Assembly: GCF_048771995.1 (NCBI RefSeq)
Contig: NC_133032.1
Coordinates: 26,499,501 to 26,563,500, forward strand
Direction: 5' to 3'
DNA length: 64,000 bases
Source: Taeniopygia guttata
Lineage: Eukaryota > Chordata > Aves > Passeriformes > Estrildidae
The position numbers were made by a program, and so were the translations under genes. The notes under the pieces were generated by a model. It was not told the origin of the DNA. It did not search any database and saw only the letters and a list, made by a program, of their open reading frames with translations. Below, in pieces: positions 26,601 through 38,600 of this stretch. Positions within the stretch are counted from its first letter, which is position 1; every line of letters begins with the position of its first letter.

Positions 26601-29600
26601 AGAAGCTTCCAACTGACCCAGAAGTTTTATCAGTCAGGTGGAAGAGACAAAAGCATCTCTTCCTCTTTATTTTGTAAAGAAACTGAAGAGAAGCAAGAAT
26701 GGACCTAGAGGTTCCATAGGCTTTTTTGGAAAACAAACAAAAAACCCCACACTCCCATCCAGAAATTACAGGGAAACTGACTATCACCTGGAACATTTGA
26801 ATAATCAGCAATAATCCATACAGCTTCTAGGTTCTTGTTTAAGTTAAAGAGAATAGGCAATGTTCCCATGTTATCTAGTCTCTTGTATCAATGAAGCAGT
26901 ATAAACTATTCACAGTAGAAAACCAGTAAATAATTTTGATCTTAGGCTGTTTTGGCAGTTGAAAGCTTTCAACAAAGCATAGCTTACAATGACTTGAAAT
27001 CAAAAAAGGAACTCCTATGCTCATAAGCAGAACTCTGAATTCCTATTAATCCATTTTAAAAACCCAGTTCTTCCCCAGGAATCACCTATCAATTACTATT
27101 CCTTACTTGTGTATCTGTAAGAAAAAACAGTTGGGAATTTCTTAGCCAAAGGTATTTTTCTGAGCTTATCGTTTCAGGTTCATCTCTTGGAACGAAGGCA
27201 GCAAGCAGGATCTTTTCTTTACAAATATTTCTCTGGATGTAGATTGGCCGTGGCTCACTTGGTTTAAACACAAACACTGCAAAACCAAAAATATCTTCTT
27301 TTTAAATCAGGAAATTCTTATGCTCCTGGCCAGCTGTCAAAGCCCTGTGTGTCACAGTCAGGAACGCTGGACAGGATTGCCTCCAAGCACCAGTTCACAG
27401 GAATATAACTGGATAACTTTGCTAAGTAATAGAAGGGACTTTTCACAGTACTCCAGTCCAGAGAACACACTTGGAAATTGACATTTCTATAGGAGAAGTT
27501 AATTTAATGTCAGAGCTCTAAAATGTAGCTGCACAATTCTGTATTTACAAGAGAGGGTCAAGAACATTGAGACCCTCAACCAGAAGTTGTGGTTAATCCT
27601 GAGATTTATCCTGTACATGAAACTACCTGCTGGAAGAAAAGGTAACACACTTTTTTGAATGCTGCTGTCAGATAAGGCTCAGTTTCCACAGGTGCAATCA
27701 CACACTGGAGTCCCTCTCCAGCTTTCATGGTCTGAATTCTAAGAAAATTTCTTTTCTAGAAATTGTGCTTCCCCAGTTTTAAATTCTGCCGATTATGACT
27801 TGTGAAAGAAGGCTTTGTACTTACAGCTGGACTCTTTGGAGAGCCATGAGACTGCAGCAATATGCTCAGAAAGGGGATCAGGTTGCAGAATTACGACGTT
27901 GAGGTGGGCACTCCACTCCACTGAAAAGCAAACACAGCAAAAGCCAGAGGTGAAAAGGAGCCAAACGAAAGGTCAAACAAACAACACACAGGGCCTGAGC
28001 TGCTGGAAGAGGCAGCTCCACTCATTCCCTGGTGAATAAAAACACACAAATGCTACCAAGTCCTACACAAGTGTAAGATACACTACCTATTACTGGGTTA
28101 TCGTTCACTTAACCCAAGATTTATTCTGCACACACAAAGCACATACACATGGACAGGATACTATCCTAAGGATGAAAATAATCCCATTTCCACAGGGCAT
28201 TTTGTAGTGTTTTAAGTCTGGAATTGAACTAGAATTATTTCAAGGTTTCACAGTAATTTCAAGTAATAAATTACTCTAGCACACATTCAAGCTGATCTTA
28301 CATGCACAAGTGAGCAGGTTCCAGCAACACAGAAAGCCATAATCAGTGGCACCAATAAGGTACTTGGAACATGTTAGTCTCCCAAAGCAGATGTTCCTAC
28401 AGAAGTAAAAAGTCAAAACAAATTAGTCACCTTCAGAGTTCATCTTTGTTTTTCTATGTAGCAATTACTCAAAACTCATAACAACCATTCAGTTATGGTT
28501 TAGTGTTGGTATCTAAATCCAAAGTTTGCTTTTTGTATTCACCTCTAGTGGCATGAAACCCCACACACAACTATCAGAAAGTCTGATAATTTGAAGTGTG
28601 CATAAATATGTAAGGATTACAAGTTTCTACAACATTCTAATATAAAGGTGGGATTTAAAACTCTTAAATAAATTACAAACCCATACATAATGCAAGTATT
28701 GGGATTAGGAAATAATTTAATAATTAAAGAAGCCCTATCATTTGGGAACTAGAACGAGAGAAGTAGTTAAAAAAGGGGTTATTATAAGCTGCTCCAGCTG
28801 AAGAAAGCATGTGATTTAATTTCTCAGTCTCTTGTTTGAGAATAACAGAACAGCCTTATGACTTCTAATGATAAAAGATTTTCAAAAAAGCTAATAAGGG
28901 ACAGAATTTGTATATTAAAGCATAGCCCTTTGAAGTTATGCAGGGAATACAGCAGTTCATTATATTCAGAGAGTAGTTTATTTCCTTTTAGTATAAAAAA
29001 TAGTAAAGGTTGTAAGAGGAGGCAGCTGGCCTGGGAAAAGCTTGCCACTGCACCAAGCTGGTGGCTCATGTGCCTCCCAAAATTTTCCTGCACACCAGTT
29101 TCAGAATAACATTTCTCAGTTTCTAATCTTAGAGGACCAACATAAAACAGATTTCATCACACAAAAGAAAAGCTTACAAACATACACACAGCACATGGAA
29201 GGGAGAAACCTCTGTATGCTGCCATGATTCTTTGTGTCAAGTGTTTAAAATATTGTGACCACACAATGTTGATGTCTTTTATCATGACAGCATACAATGA
29301 AGCATTGCTGGGATAGTCTGCCAGGAAAACATGGATTTTTGAACAGAGGTTATAGAGGATCAAGATAAGGTCATCATGCCTTTATTGATGGTTTAGTAGT
29401 GAATATTTCTATTCGCATGCATGCATACACAAATAAAGAACTTGTATGTATTTATACTTTTCCAGGACTTTGATTCACCTCTGGATTAATGGGGAAAAAG
29501 AGAAGGGCTGTCAACACACTATTTTTGAGCTCCAGGATATAGATTTAAGGAGGGGAGGTACAAGAGACGTAAGTAAGCAAGAAGGAACTGCAACACTTGA

Positions 29601-32600
29601 TCTTATTTTTAACCAACACCTAAAAGCCATTTTAGTCTTTTCTATATACACATTTAAGACCAATAAATTCAATATTTATGTGTCTATGTTTATGAACATA
29701 TACAAGGTCTTGGACTGCTATGAATTGATTCTTTCTTTTCTGAGAGTTCAAATGAGACATAGAAGAGCAGATGAAAAATGTACCTTATATTTCCAGGTGG
29801 ATGGCAAAATGTACACTTAAGATCCCAAGTAAGTGAATCCCATACAGTGACAGTTTCTTCAAAACTAACAGCAAGCAAAGAGCCATCTTCTGAGAAGCAG
29901 CAGTTTGTAGCTTGGTAGTTGTGGTAGCTGCCTATAAAGTCACAGCTCCAGCTCACATTATGGTGTGCTGCATTGAATGAACAAGACAGTTAATTCAAGT
30001 CCATACATGAAGAAAGAAGAATGCAATTATTATTGCAAAATAGGCTCAAGAGCAAGGCAGCTTTCTTTAATAATTTTTGAAGAGTACAGAGAATCTGCCC
30101 TGCTCTTATATGAGAAACAGCTGGTAGGGTTTTCATTTCTCCTCAGTTTTGCATTTGAATAGTGAACCTTGAGACTGGCACGGTACAATATTCATGTACC
30201 ATGAAAAACTCCATTAACTGTGCTCTCACAGAGGCAGAGGTTAGGTAAAATGATACTCAGATTCAACACTTATTGTTCTGGAAAAATTGTTCTGTCATAA
30301 CTCTAGCAAGAACACAGGATCATTATTCAAAATCTGAACACAGGTTGCATTTGAGTCCAACAAAGGTAATTTATTTGCAGAAGATTTGAGTATCACCAAG
30401 TGACCCCACCAGCATGCTTCCTTCTGTTGGTTCACCTGCCACTGCATTCTGTTTGGACACCTTTCCCACTGTTGACAGTTACCAGAAAATAAACTGGAAC
30501 GAGGTGGTGTACTTACCATATTAACATACATTTCCCAGTATAAAATAATTCCTACATGCTTTTGACACATTTGAGTAGGATGAGGAAAAAAAGGAAAATC
30601 ACCCTATGCTAAGTTACCCTTTATATAATGGCTACAAGTTGATGATTAAAAGACCTGCCTGTAAAAAAAAAAAAACAAAACCACAAAACCAACAAAAACC
30701 AAAAGGCCAGAAACTATTGAGTACTTCCAACTGCATGGCACCATCTAGGGGCCCAGCAAGAGACCTGCAGCCATTAACACACACCAGAGTGAACTCACCG
30801 AGGAGCTCTTAGCTAAAATAATGTTTGCTGCAGAGAAACTGCAGCATGTAAAGCTTTTCTACCCGAGCATTCCTACTCTGCTCCACTGGGCAAATACACC
30901 ACAGCAGTCACCATTAATTGGTACTTTCACATATGCCACAAAACAAACCCCGTAGTCACTTAAAATACAAATACCCTGATGAGGCCAGTCAGCAGATACA
31001 AAACTATTTTGTGGAAGGAAAAAAACCCTTAAGTTTCATCCCCAACTGACACTATACACTAGATCAAAGTATCTGCTCATTAAGTTAAGATATAATTTAG
31101 CCTCAGAATAATTTATGAAAAAAAGCAAAACCAAACACTCTTCAAGATGCCATTAGGGACATTACTACTAATACAGTATCTAATATTACTACTAGAGTAA
31201 GCAACACAAGGTTTTGTCTTCTCATCAGCAGCCACATTTGAGGGACAAAGAGCTTGGAAAGAGAAAGTCTGGCAAAGTCTGCCAAATGGAAACTCTAGCA
31301 GCTCAAAAGTACTTTTGAACATGAAAAGACAAACAGACTACTAAACTGCAAGCAGTTCAGCAAGACCACTATCACAACTACTTAGGAACATGAAAAGACA
31401 AGACACCCAAGTGGTAGGAAAGTGCCATTTAAGCGTGCCTGAAACTGTAGTACCATTTAAGTAAAAGAATATGTTGGAAATCTTTTGTGTTTCACATCCA
31501 GAGGCATATAGAGCAATCAATAAACATACACAGATGGTCTGTTTGAAAGAAGTCAACATTAGTATGTCTTTCAAGAGGTTAAGTTTAGTTATTAAAAGTA
31601 TCTCAGAAATACCTAAATACCCATTCTATGATGTTCAAGTACCTAATGGAAAAGAAGGATGTTCAAAAAACGAACTCTGAAGTGGTGGATCTGTTGAATT
31701 GCAAAAGTGGTATTATTTTACACTAAGTCAGCTCAAACACAGTAACACATTGCTGTATCCTGCTCCTTTGAGCGGGAGTCTCAAATGAAAAGCCAGCCCA
31801 GAGGACTGACAAAAATCCATTTTCTCAGCATGGAAAAATCATTACCACACACAGTTCTTTAACCAACAAACATGGGCTGCCACTCCTTTCTGCAGCAGCT
31901 GCCAAGGCTTTATCAGGAACCTCAATACCAAATTAATACTGTGGGACTATGGCAGAACTCCATCACAGGATGCCCAGGAGAACACAATACTTCATGCAGC
32001 AGCCAAAGCAGATCAATGCAGGGGACTAAGCAAATGAAAGTAGGGTCTTAATTTCTACAGCATGACTTCAAACGTAATTGCAGGTCCTTTCCAACTCAGC
32101 TTATTCTTATGGTTCTATATTACAAGGTGAAGTAAGAGTAAGTTATATTTTAGCTATGCTTACCTTCTGGATCAGAGTCTTCTACAATCACCCAGACTTT
32201 AAACACACAGTCTCTGCCAGTTGTTACCAGTATGAGAGAGTCATCTCCCAGCTCATCCATGTCACGAAAGCACATGTCTGTGATGTGGTTGTCATGGGGT
32301 GTGTTTATTCTGGTGTTCAGTGCAAAGCTATAGGAAAAGAAAGCAGAAGCTTGCCATTCTGTTTAATATGGAATATGGGGAAGACCTCAGTTCAAGATGA
32401 TTCTGGAATGGGCAGGGAGAAGAGCAATCAAAGGCATTTCTTACTAAGACAGTGAAATGGTATTGTATTAACAGATCAGGTTTCCCTAATGGCTTCCATA
32501 CAGTAGCCCAGGACCAAGAATTACCACTAGGCAAGCATCTCTCAACTACTCAGCCTGAACCCTGGGCAGTCTTTCCAGTACTTAGAAAATCAGTCACGTG

Positions 32601-35600
32601 GTTGGTCTGTGTAGTAGCTTTCTTTTGCTTTGTTTCTTTAAGAAAATAACAATTTGTAGTCAAAATGTTATTTTTGTAGTAGTAAAATTAGGGAAAGGCT
32701 ATTAACCAGATGCATATGTTGGCTAAAGACAAAGACCAACAATAAAATTATAATTTTCTGTACCTTCTGGAGAAGAACTAATCAATTAATGATGGATTAC
32801 AGAGAGGTGGGAAAACTGTATGAGCTACAGAACCATTCTGTCAGGTCCACGATTTTTAATACCAGGAAAATATGTGAATTTAAGTCCCGTGGCTACAATA
32901 GCCTCTGATTACTGTAAGTAAAATAGATCCAGAGCAGTTATTTTCTGTGTGTATTCAGTGCAACTCTGTGCTGTGCCGCAGATGTTGTAGTGTGCATGGT
33001 GATTCCCCAGGTCTGTAAAAACTCTGCAAGGCAACATCTGTGCAGGGATTTGTGTGACTGACAGCTGGAAGGCCAGCTGTTATCATTACCTTTGCGTCTC
33101 TTCACTGTAGAACCACAGCTTCAGCTGTAGCTCGGGGTCAGTCACTTCTTCACTCTCCTCCACCGTGGCCAGCCAGGTGCCCCGAGCGCTGAACGCGACC
33201 TTCACCAGGTCCGACTGCTTCAGACCCGCCTGGTGGATGTACTGCCGCTGCACAATGTCCAGCTGCAAAGCAAGGCCACACGTGTGCTTAAAATTCAGGT
33301 AGAGCTGTAAGAGATACCACTCATGAAACCACAGAGAAAGGGTGTTCTGAGGGCTCCAGTGAGACCTGACTGGGCTGTGGCATGAAGAAGTATGCCAACA
33401 TGTGGGGAAAGCTGAATTACAACAATGCATTCCACAATGATGAGAAGTGTAAGAAAGAATGAAAAATAATCTGAAAGTGTTTTACCTACAAATTTTTGAC
33501 ATTTAAGAGGATAGCTGCATGGTTTTTTCCCATTTGCCATATTAAGTTACTTGACTGAGTAAGTTAAAGTTTTGGTATAAGCCAATCCAACTTACACTGA
33601 ACAATTGTTGGTCACTCTGGAGGGAATAGAACTGCAAGTGGCCTGGCTCTCCATTCAGGACCAAAGCTTTGGTTCTAGGATCAACCACTAGGCCAGTCTT
33701 GACATCTCTACCTGGAAACAAAATTCAGGTGACAAATTACCAAAGCTGTCAAGTGATACATTCCACCTTCTAAGTGGAAGACAAATTTTACTGCACTTAC
33801 TTTTGATTAGCCCTTGAATACTTCTGGAAAACCTTAAGTTGCTGTTGATTATTGTAATTCCTGAAAGAGAAAGCAGACCAAGTCTTGCAAAAGGCACACA
33901 TCTCATGATGGGAAAGAACTGTAACCATATGTACTGTAAATCTATCTTTTCCCAGTTTATGACACCAAGGTGGAAAGCCAAGTTACAGAAGTCACAAAGC
34001 AAATTCACAGAACTGATCAAAGAGGAAAAGAATCTGTTTTTTCAGGTTACTGATGAAATTTTATGCAGTTCTTAGTTAATTAATCCAAAATCAACAAAAT
34101 AAAGCAGATTTGCATTTCCATTGAAGTGATACTAGGATGCGTTTTGGCTTACTGTTGTCTGTGTGCAGGGTGCAGCAGAGAACACCATCAGAGGACATGG
34201 AGATGTACTCGATAGGAGACCCCAAACGAGGCAGGAAATCCTTCTGGCATGAAGATTCATTGTGCCACTGGACTAGAACAGATTCAACTCCACCACTCAG
34301 CAACCTGGTTCCTTTTCCAGCAACAAAAGACAGTTAAAAGGTTTTGTTTAAAAAGAAATAAAATCAGCAGCCTGTGTCTTTACATGACAGACAGACATGA
34401 GTTTCTCAAAACTTTTTAAACTGTCACAAGCAAACAATCATATCAAACCTGGGCAATACACACAGACATGCTTTTCTTTATACCCTGTTGAATTGCTAGA
34501 GAAACTTTGATTAAGTAAGAGGAACTTGTGTCTACAGTGAAATTTAAGCAATGCTTTGGGAGTAGTAGATCCCACCACTTTCTGAATCAGCTGGATATTT
34601 ATGTTAGGATATGGCTGAATTGTTCTCCTTCTGTGAAAAGTACTTGGCAGTAATACCAAGAATAGTTCAGATCACACAATTCAGATAAAAGTGTAGTATT
34701 TCTGACAGCAAGTTTGAGCTCAGACAAGACTGGCTTGTTTTATTTGGATGCAAGTAAAGCTGGCAAGAACTCATCAATACTATTAATCAAACAGAAAGGG
34801 AGGTGTGGGAGAAGAGGTGAGAGAAGGTTAGATTTTTCCTTCTATGACAAAAGGCCTATATATCTAGCATTATAAATGCCAATCAAAATGTATATTAAAA
34901 AATAACTCCTTTAATTTTTATTTCAGATCCTTTCTGGATACACTTAAAATTCTAGAAATTAACTTGTTAGTAAGTGGACAAACTTGGAGCTTCTACAGAT
35001 TCTTCCCTGTCTGCTCAACACTTTGTTTGTTTGATGGAGATTTTTGGGTTTTTTTGGTAGGTTTTTTCATTGCTTTGTTTTGGTTTTTATTTTTATTTTA
35101 CTCACCCTCCACAGAATAAGCCAGATCCATGACAATATCATGATGCCAGTGCAGTGTGGAATATGTGTACGCTTTCCTGTGCTGGAAATTCCTCCTGTGT
35201 GGAGAGGAACAAAACAATTCTTTATTCACAAAATCAACAACAGAGTAAACAAAAAGAAATATTGAATTGAATCAATTATATCATCCTGCCCTCTAACTTC
35301 TAGACTAGTTTATCCTATGCTCAAGTGATGCAGAAGGAGGGAAGGAACCACACTACAGCTTTTCAGAACCCTCCTGGTCAACACCTCACATCTCAAGACT
35401 GAGCAACTCAGCCCTGGAAGCAACTTAACCATGTAATGTTTTTAATCATGTATTCGACTGATGTGCTCTCCTTAGGACTCTACTTGCCCATAAAGAGTTA
35501 TTTCAGCTGTTCTTACACTACCTTTTACACCCAAGTTTAGATTTAACAGAGCATAACTTAGGCATTTTTTCCACTTGACATATACACTGTCAGCACTGCA

Positions 35601-38600
35601 GCTTCATTGCTCATTCTGACTTCTGAAAATGGCAATGCTAAGGACAAATTAGACTGCTTTGCTCAGGTTTGACTTAATTCCTACAGTCAGAGGAGTTAAT
35701 GGGATACACAGTTAACCAAAATGCACATACCAGAGGCGAATCTTTCCATCAGCATGGCCAGTTGCTATGCAATCCTCCCTAGGATGGCATACAACACAAC
35801 TGAAGCGATTGTCTCCTTTTGTCTTCACTGTACTTAAAGAAAACCTTCAAAAGTTAAGAAAGGAATTTAAATTCTAAGAGTTAGGTTGGTTTTTCTAAAA
35901 CAAATCTTCAAAAGGATCAGCTAGTGTATATAAAAAATAATTCTGAGTAGAAAAATTAAACATATTCAAGTTGTTAAGGTTACATGCACTCTCAAAAAAT
36001 AGCGACAGACTTATTTTCCTCTTGATTTCCTTAATTCTTCACCTTCAATCAAGGTGAAAGAGTTTTTGCTTCTGTCTTTCTCTACCTCTCCTTTTCTCCT
36101 GCTTCCCTCCTGCTGCCTGGGTCCTGCCCAAACTATGTCACTTGTTTCAGGTCAGCATCAACCTAAGTATTTAACTGAAAAAAAAAATACACTCATCAGC
36201 TGCAAAGGTAAGGTACCACTGCCATTGATCTGCTCACTGATCATTTCTACGGGAAGCTTCTTATATAGCATCTACATCCCCTCCAGCAAAAAATCAAATA
36301 TGATATCATGTGTACACACATCGTAAGTTAAAAAACATTTAGGCTATATCAGATTGAATCAATACCTGACATTTTCATTCTTACCTGTTCAACAGTCTCT
36401 TTTCAAAAAAATAAACTTGGAGATCCACATTCTTCACTGATACCACATATGCACCCTGTTAAAGTAAAGCCATTTAGAACATACAGATTATGTTTTCACA
36501 TAAGAAAAAAATAAAGCACATTTCACTACAAAATCTTTACTCTGCAGGTAACATATAAGCTGATGTTGAGTACTTTCCCATTCTAAGTGTCAAAGTTTCT
36601 TTTTTGTTTTTGTAATATTAAAGAAAGCACAGCTCTTACACGGATTCCTTTACTTTCAGTTTTGTTTTAGTACTGCTGTGCTTTGTATAAAGGCATAAAC
36701 AGCACAGCATTTGAGAGGAAAAAAAAAAACCCAACCAACCAACACCCAGAGAAGGAAAAAACCCAAAGTTGAACATACTTCTCTGCCAAACGCAATTTTC
36801 TTCGTCGATGCACCCACCCCATCCAGAACCACTGAGAGCTCCTTGCCTTCCAGATCTTGGCCTGTTCCTTTTGTCAGCTTAACTGAGACCAGCTGGAATG
36901 TATCTGACCAAAGAAAAAAAAATCTGTCTGAAACCAACAGTAGTACTGAAGAACGAGGACCAGACAATGGCTAGCAGCGCAATTGTATGCAGAAGAATCC
37001 AAGAGAAGCTGCATAGTATTTGCTCTTACTCTGAAGTAGCAATTTATTACAGTACACAGTAAGGCCAAGCTGTATTTATTGCAGACATAATCCCATAAAA
37101 AAATACCCAGACATGCTGTGAATAGGCCAAGTCTGTTTATGGTAATGCTGCCTAAGGTGGGAGGACAATCTCCAGCACTCATACCCAACGTCAGTAGTAT
37201 AACCTGAACCTTGCACTGCTCAAAGATGAGCCGCATCTACAAAACCATATCCATGCAGTACCTGCCTCAAAAGCAAGACAAGTATTCCAGACAAATATTG
37301 GAATGGCAGATGTCACAGAATGAGAATGGAAGAGGTACAAAGTGCAGGACTAGACAACTGTCACAAGATTTAAAAAATATTTTGCAATTAACATATTAAA
37401 GCCGATTCTTGCAGCTCAGTGCTGGGACAGTAGCACAGACACAGAATGACTGAGATTAAACGGGTGATGCTGCTTGTACTGTACCTCGTTCACCCTTCTT
37501 TGGAATCACAACAAACACTGAGTCCTCAGTGCTAGCAAGCGTGTACAGTGCCAGAAGTTTGTGTCCTACAGTGAAAGTCTGAAGAAAAAAAAGAGAAGGA
37601 AATCAACAATTACTACATTTGTGCATATGTCTTTAAACTAAGGAAATCATGTTTTAAATAAATGTTCATCTATTAATTAAAATTCTTGATTCTAAGATAA
37701 ATTCATCTTTATTCTATCAAAGACTGATACAAATGTTAAAACAGTACTAATAAAATATGAGACATCAGATCTGTGGAAAAGCCTCAAGATTCCTTATCCC
37801 CAGTACAAAGCAGAAGGCATACCCAGAGTGCTGGGGCAGTGCTGCAGGTGGGTATTTAGCAGAAAATGTGAGCATGAGTAAGCAGCTCATATTATCAAGC
37901 CATTGGATCAATTCCTATTGGTGTATCCCAAACTGCAGCACACTTCCCAGAGCTACCTTAGACTCAAAACTGTAGCAGGTAGCCAAGTCAGTATGTCAGT
38001 ACGTCTCCCACCTTCATCCCTGAAAGGATCTGCATCATAATCATCACCACACATTCTATTACTGCCATAATTAAACGGGTTTTAGGTTGTGTTAAGAGTA
38101 GAACAACCCATCTCAGGCAATTGGTGCCCATTTTTGACATGCTCTTAACAGGAATAACTCAACATACTTTAATGGGAATGCCATCCATGAAGTCCCACAG
38201 CTTAATGGTGCCATCGAGAGAGGAAGAATAGAGCTGAAGATAGAAAAACAAAAAACAACTATATAAGTAAAACCAATGTATCATATATATTGATATATAT
38301 AGCAATATATCAAACCAGATTCTACATAAAATCACAACTACGATTCCAGGTAACTGAATAATAAAAAAAACAGGAAAGAGCCCAGCTCTGTGCTGCCTTC
38401 AAATAAAGTGCAAACACAACACTATTACTGTAGTTTGAAATGTACATTGTCACAAAGAGTGAATGCACAGATAGCCACCATGTGAACATCTAATTTTACA
38501 AAGCTAATATGTAGATCAGTCCGCCGGTAAAGTCTTGTTTATATCGAGACACCAAAAAAGCCCAAGCAAACTAGAAGCAAGGAAGGCAGGCTGGGGGCAG

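Larger units (their letters stand above)
26530..29783 (-). other. WDR75: WDR75 introns 14-17
   Basis: Introns at 28397-29783 (1,387 nt), 27921-28301, 27277-27824 and 26530-27106. All have canonical ends. I looked for C/D snoRNA box pairs on the sense strand; one ATGATGA-type and one GTGATGA-type box are present in intron 14, but neither has a D box with a terminal stem. No other feature is recognised. Confidence 0.75.
32328..35105 (-). other. WDR75: WDR75 introns 8-12
   Basis: Introns at 34312-35105 (794 nt), 33861-34152 (292 nt), 33712-33800 (89 nt), 33263-33595 (333 nt) and 32328-33089 (762 nt). All are GT-AG. Intron 8 has T-rich, G-interrupted sequence around 35040-35100, next to the exon 8 donor. 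Nothing else is recognised. Confidence 0.8.
35195..38167 (-). other. WDR75: WDR75 introns 3-7 (between exons 3 and 8)
   Basis: Five introns of about 320-590 nt: 37579-38167, 36904-37484, 36456-36778, 35845-36384 and 35195-35730. All have GT-AG borders. They are AT-rich with short A or T runs, for example about 36720. I see no repeat family, snoRNA box pair or extra conserved exon in them. Confidence 0.8.

Noticed and set aside
29101-29175. Possible C/D snoRNA in WDR75 intron 14 (GTGATGA with nearby CTGA, minus strand)
   Set aside because: No terminal stem joins the boxes and no internal C'/D' pair or rRNA-complementary guide is apparent.
31625-31645. CCATTCTATGATGTTC, like the terminal CR1 repeat
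   Set aside because: Only about 12 bases match and the upstream sequence lacks the usual CR1 3' segment.
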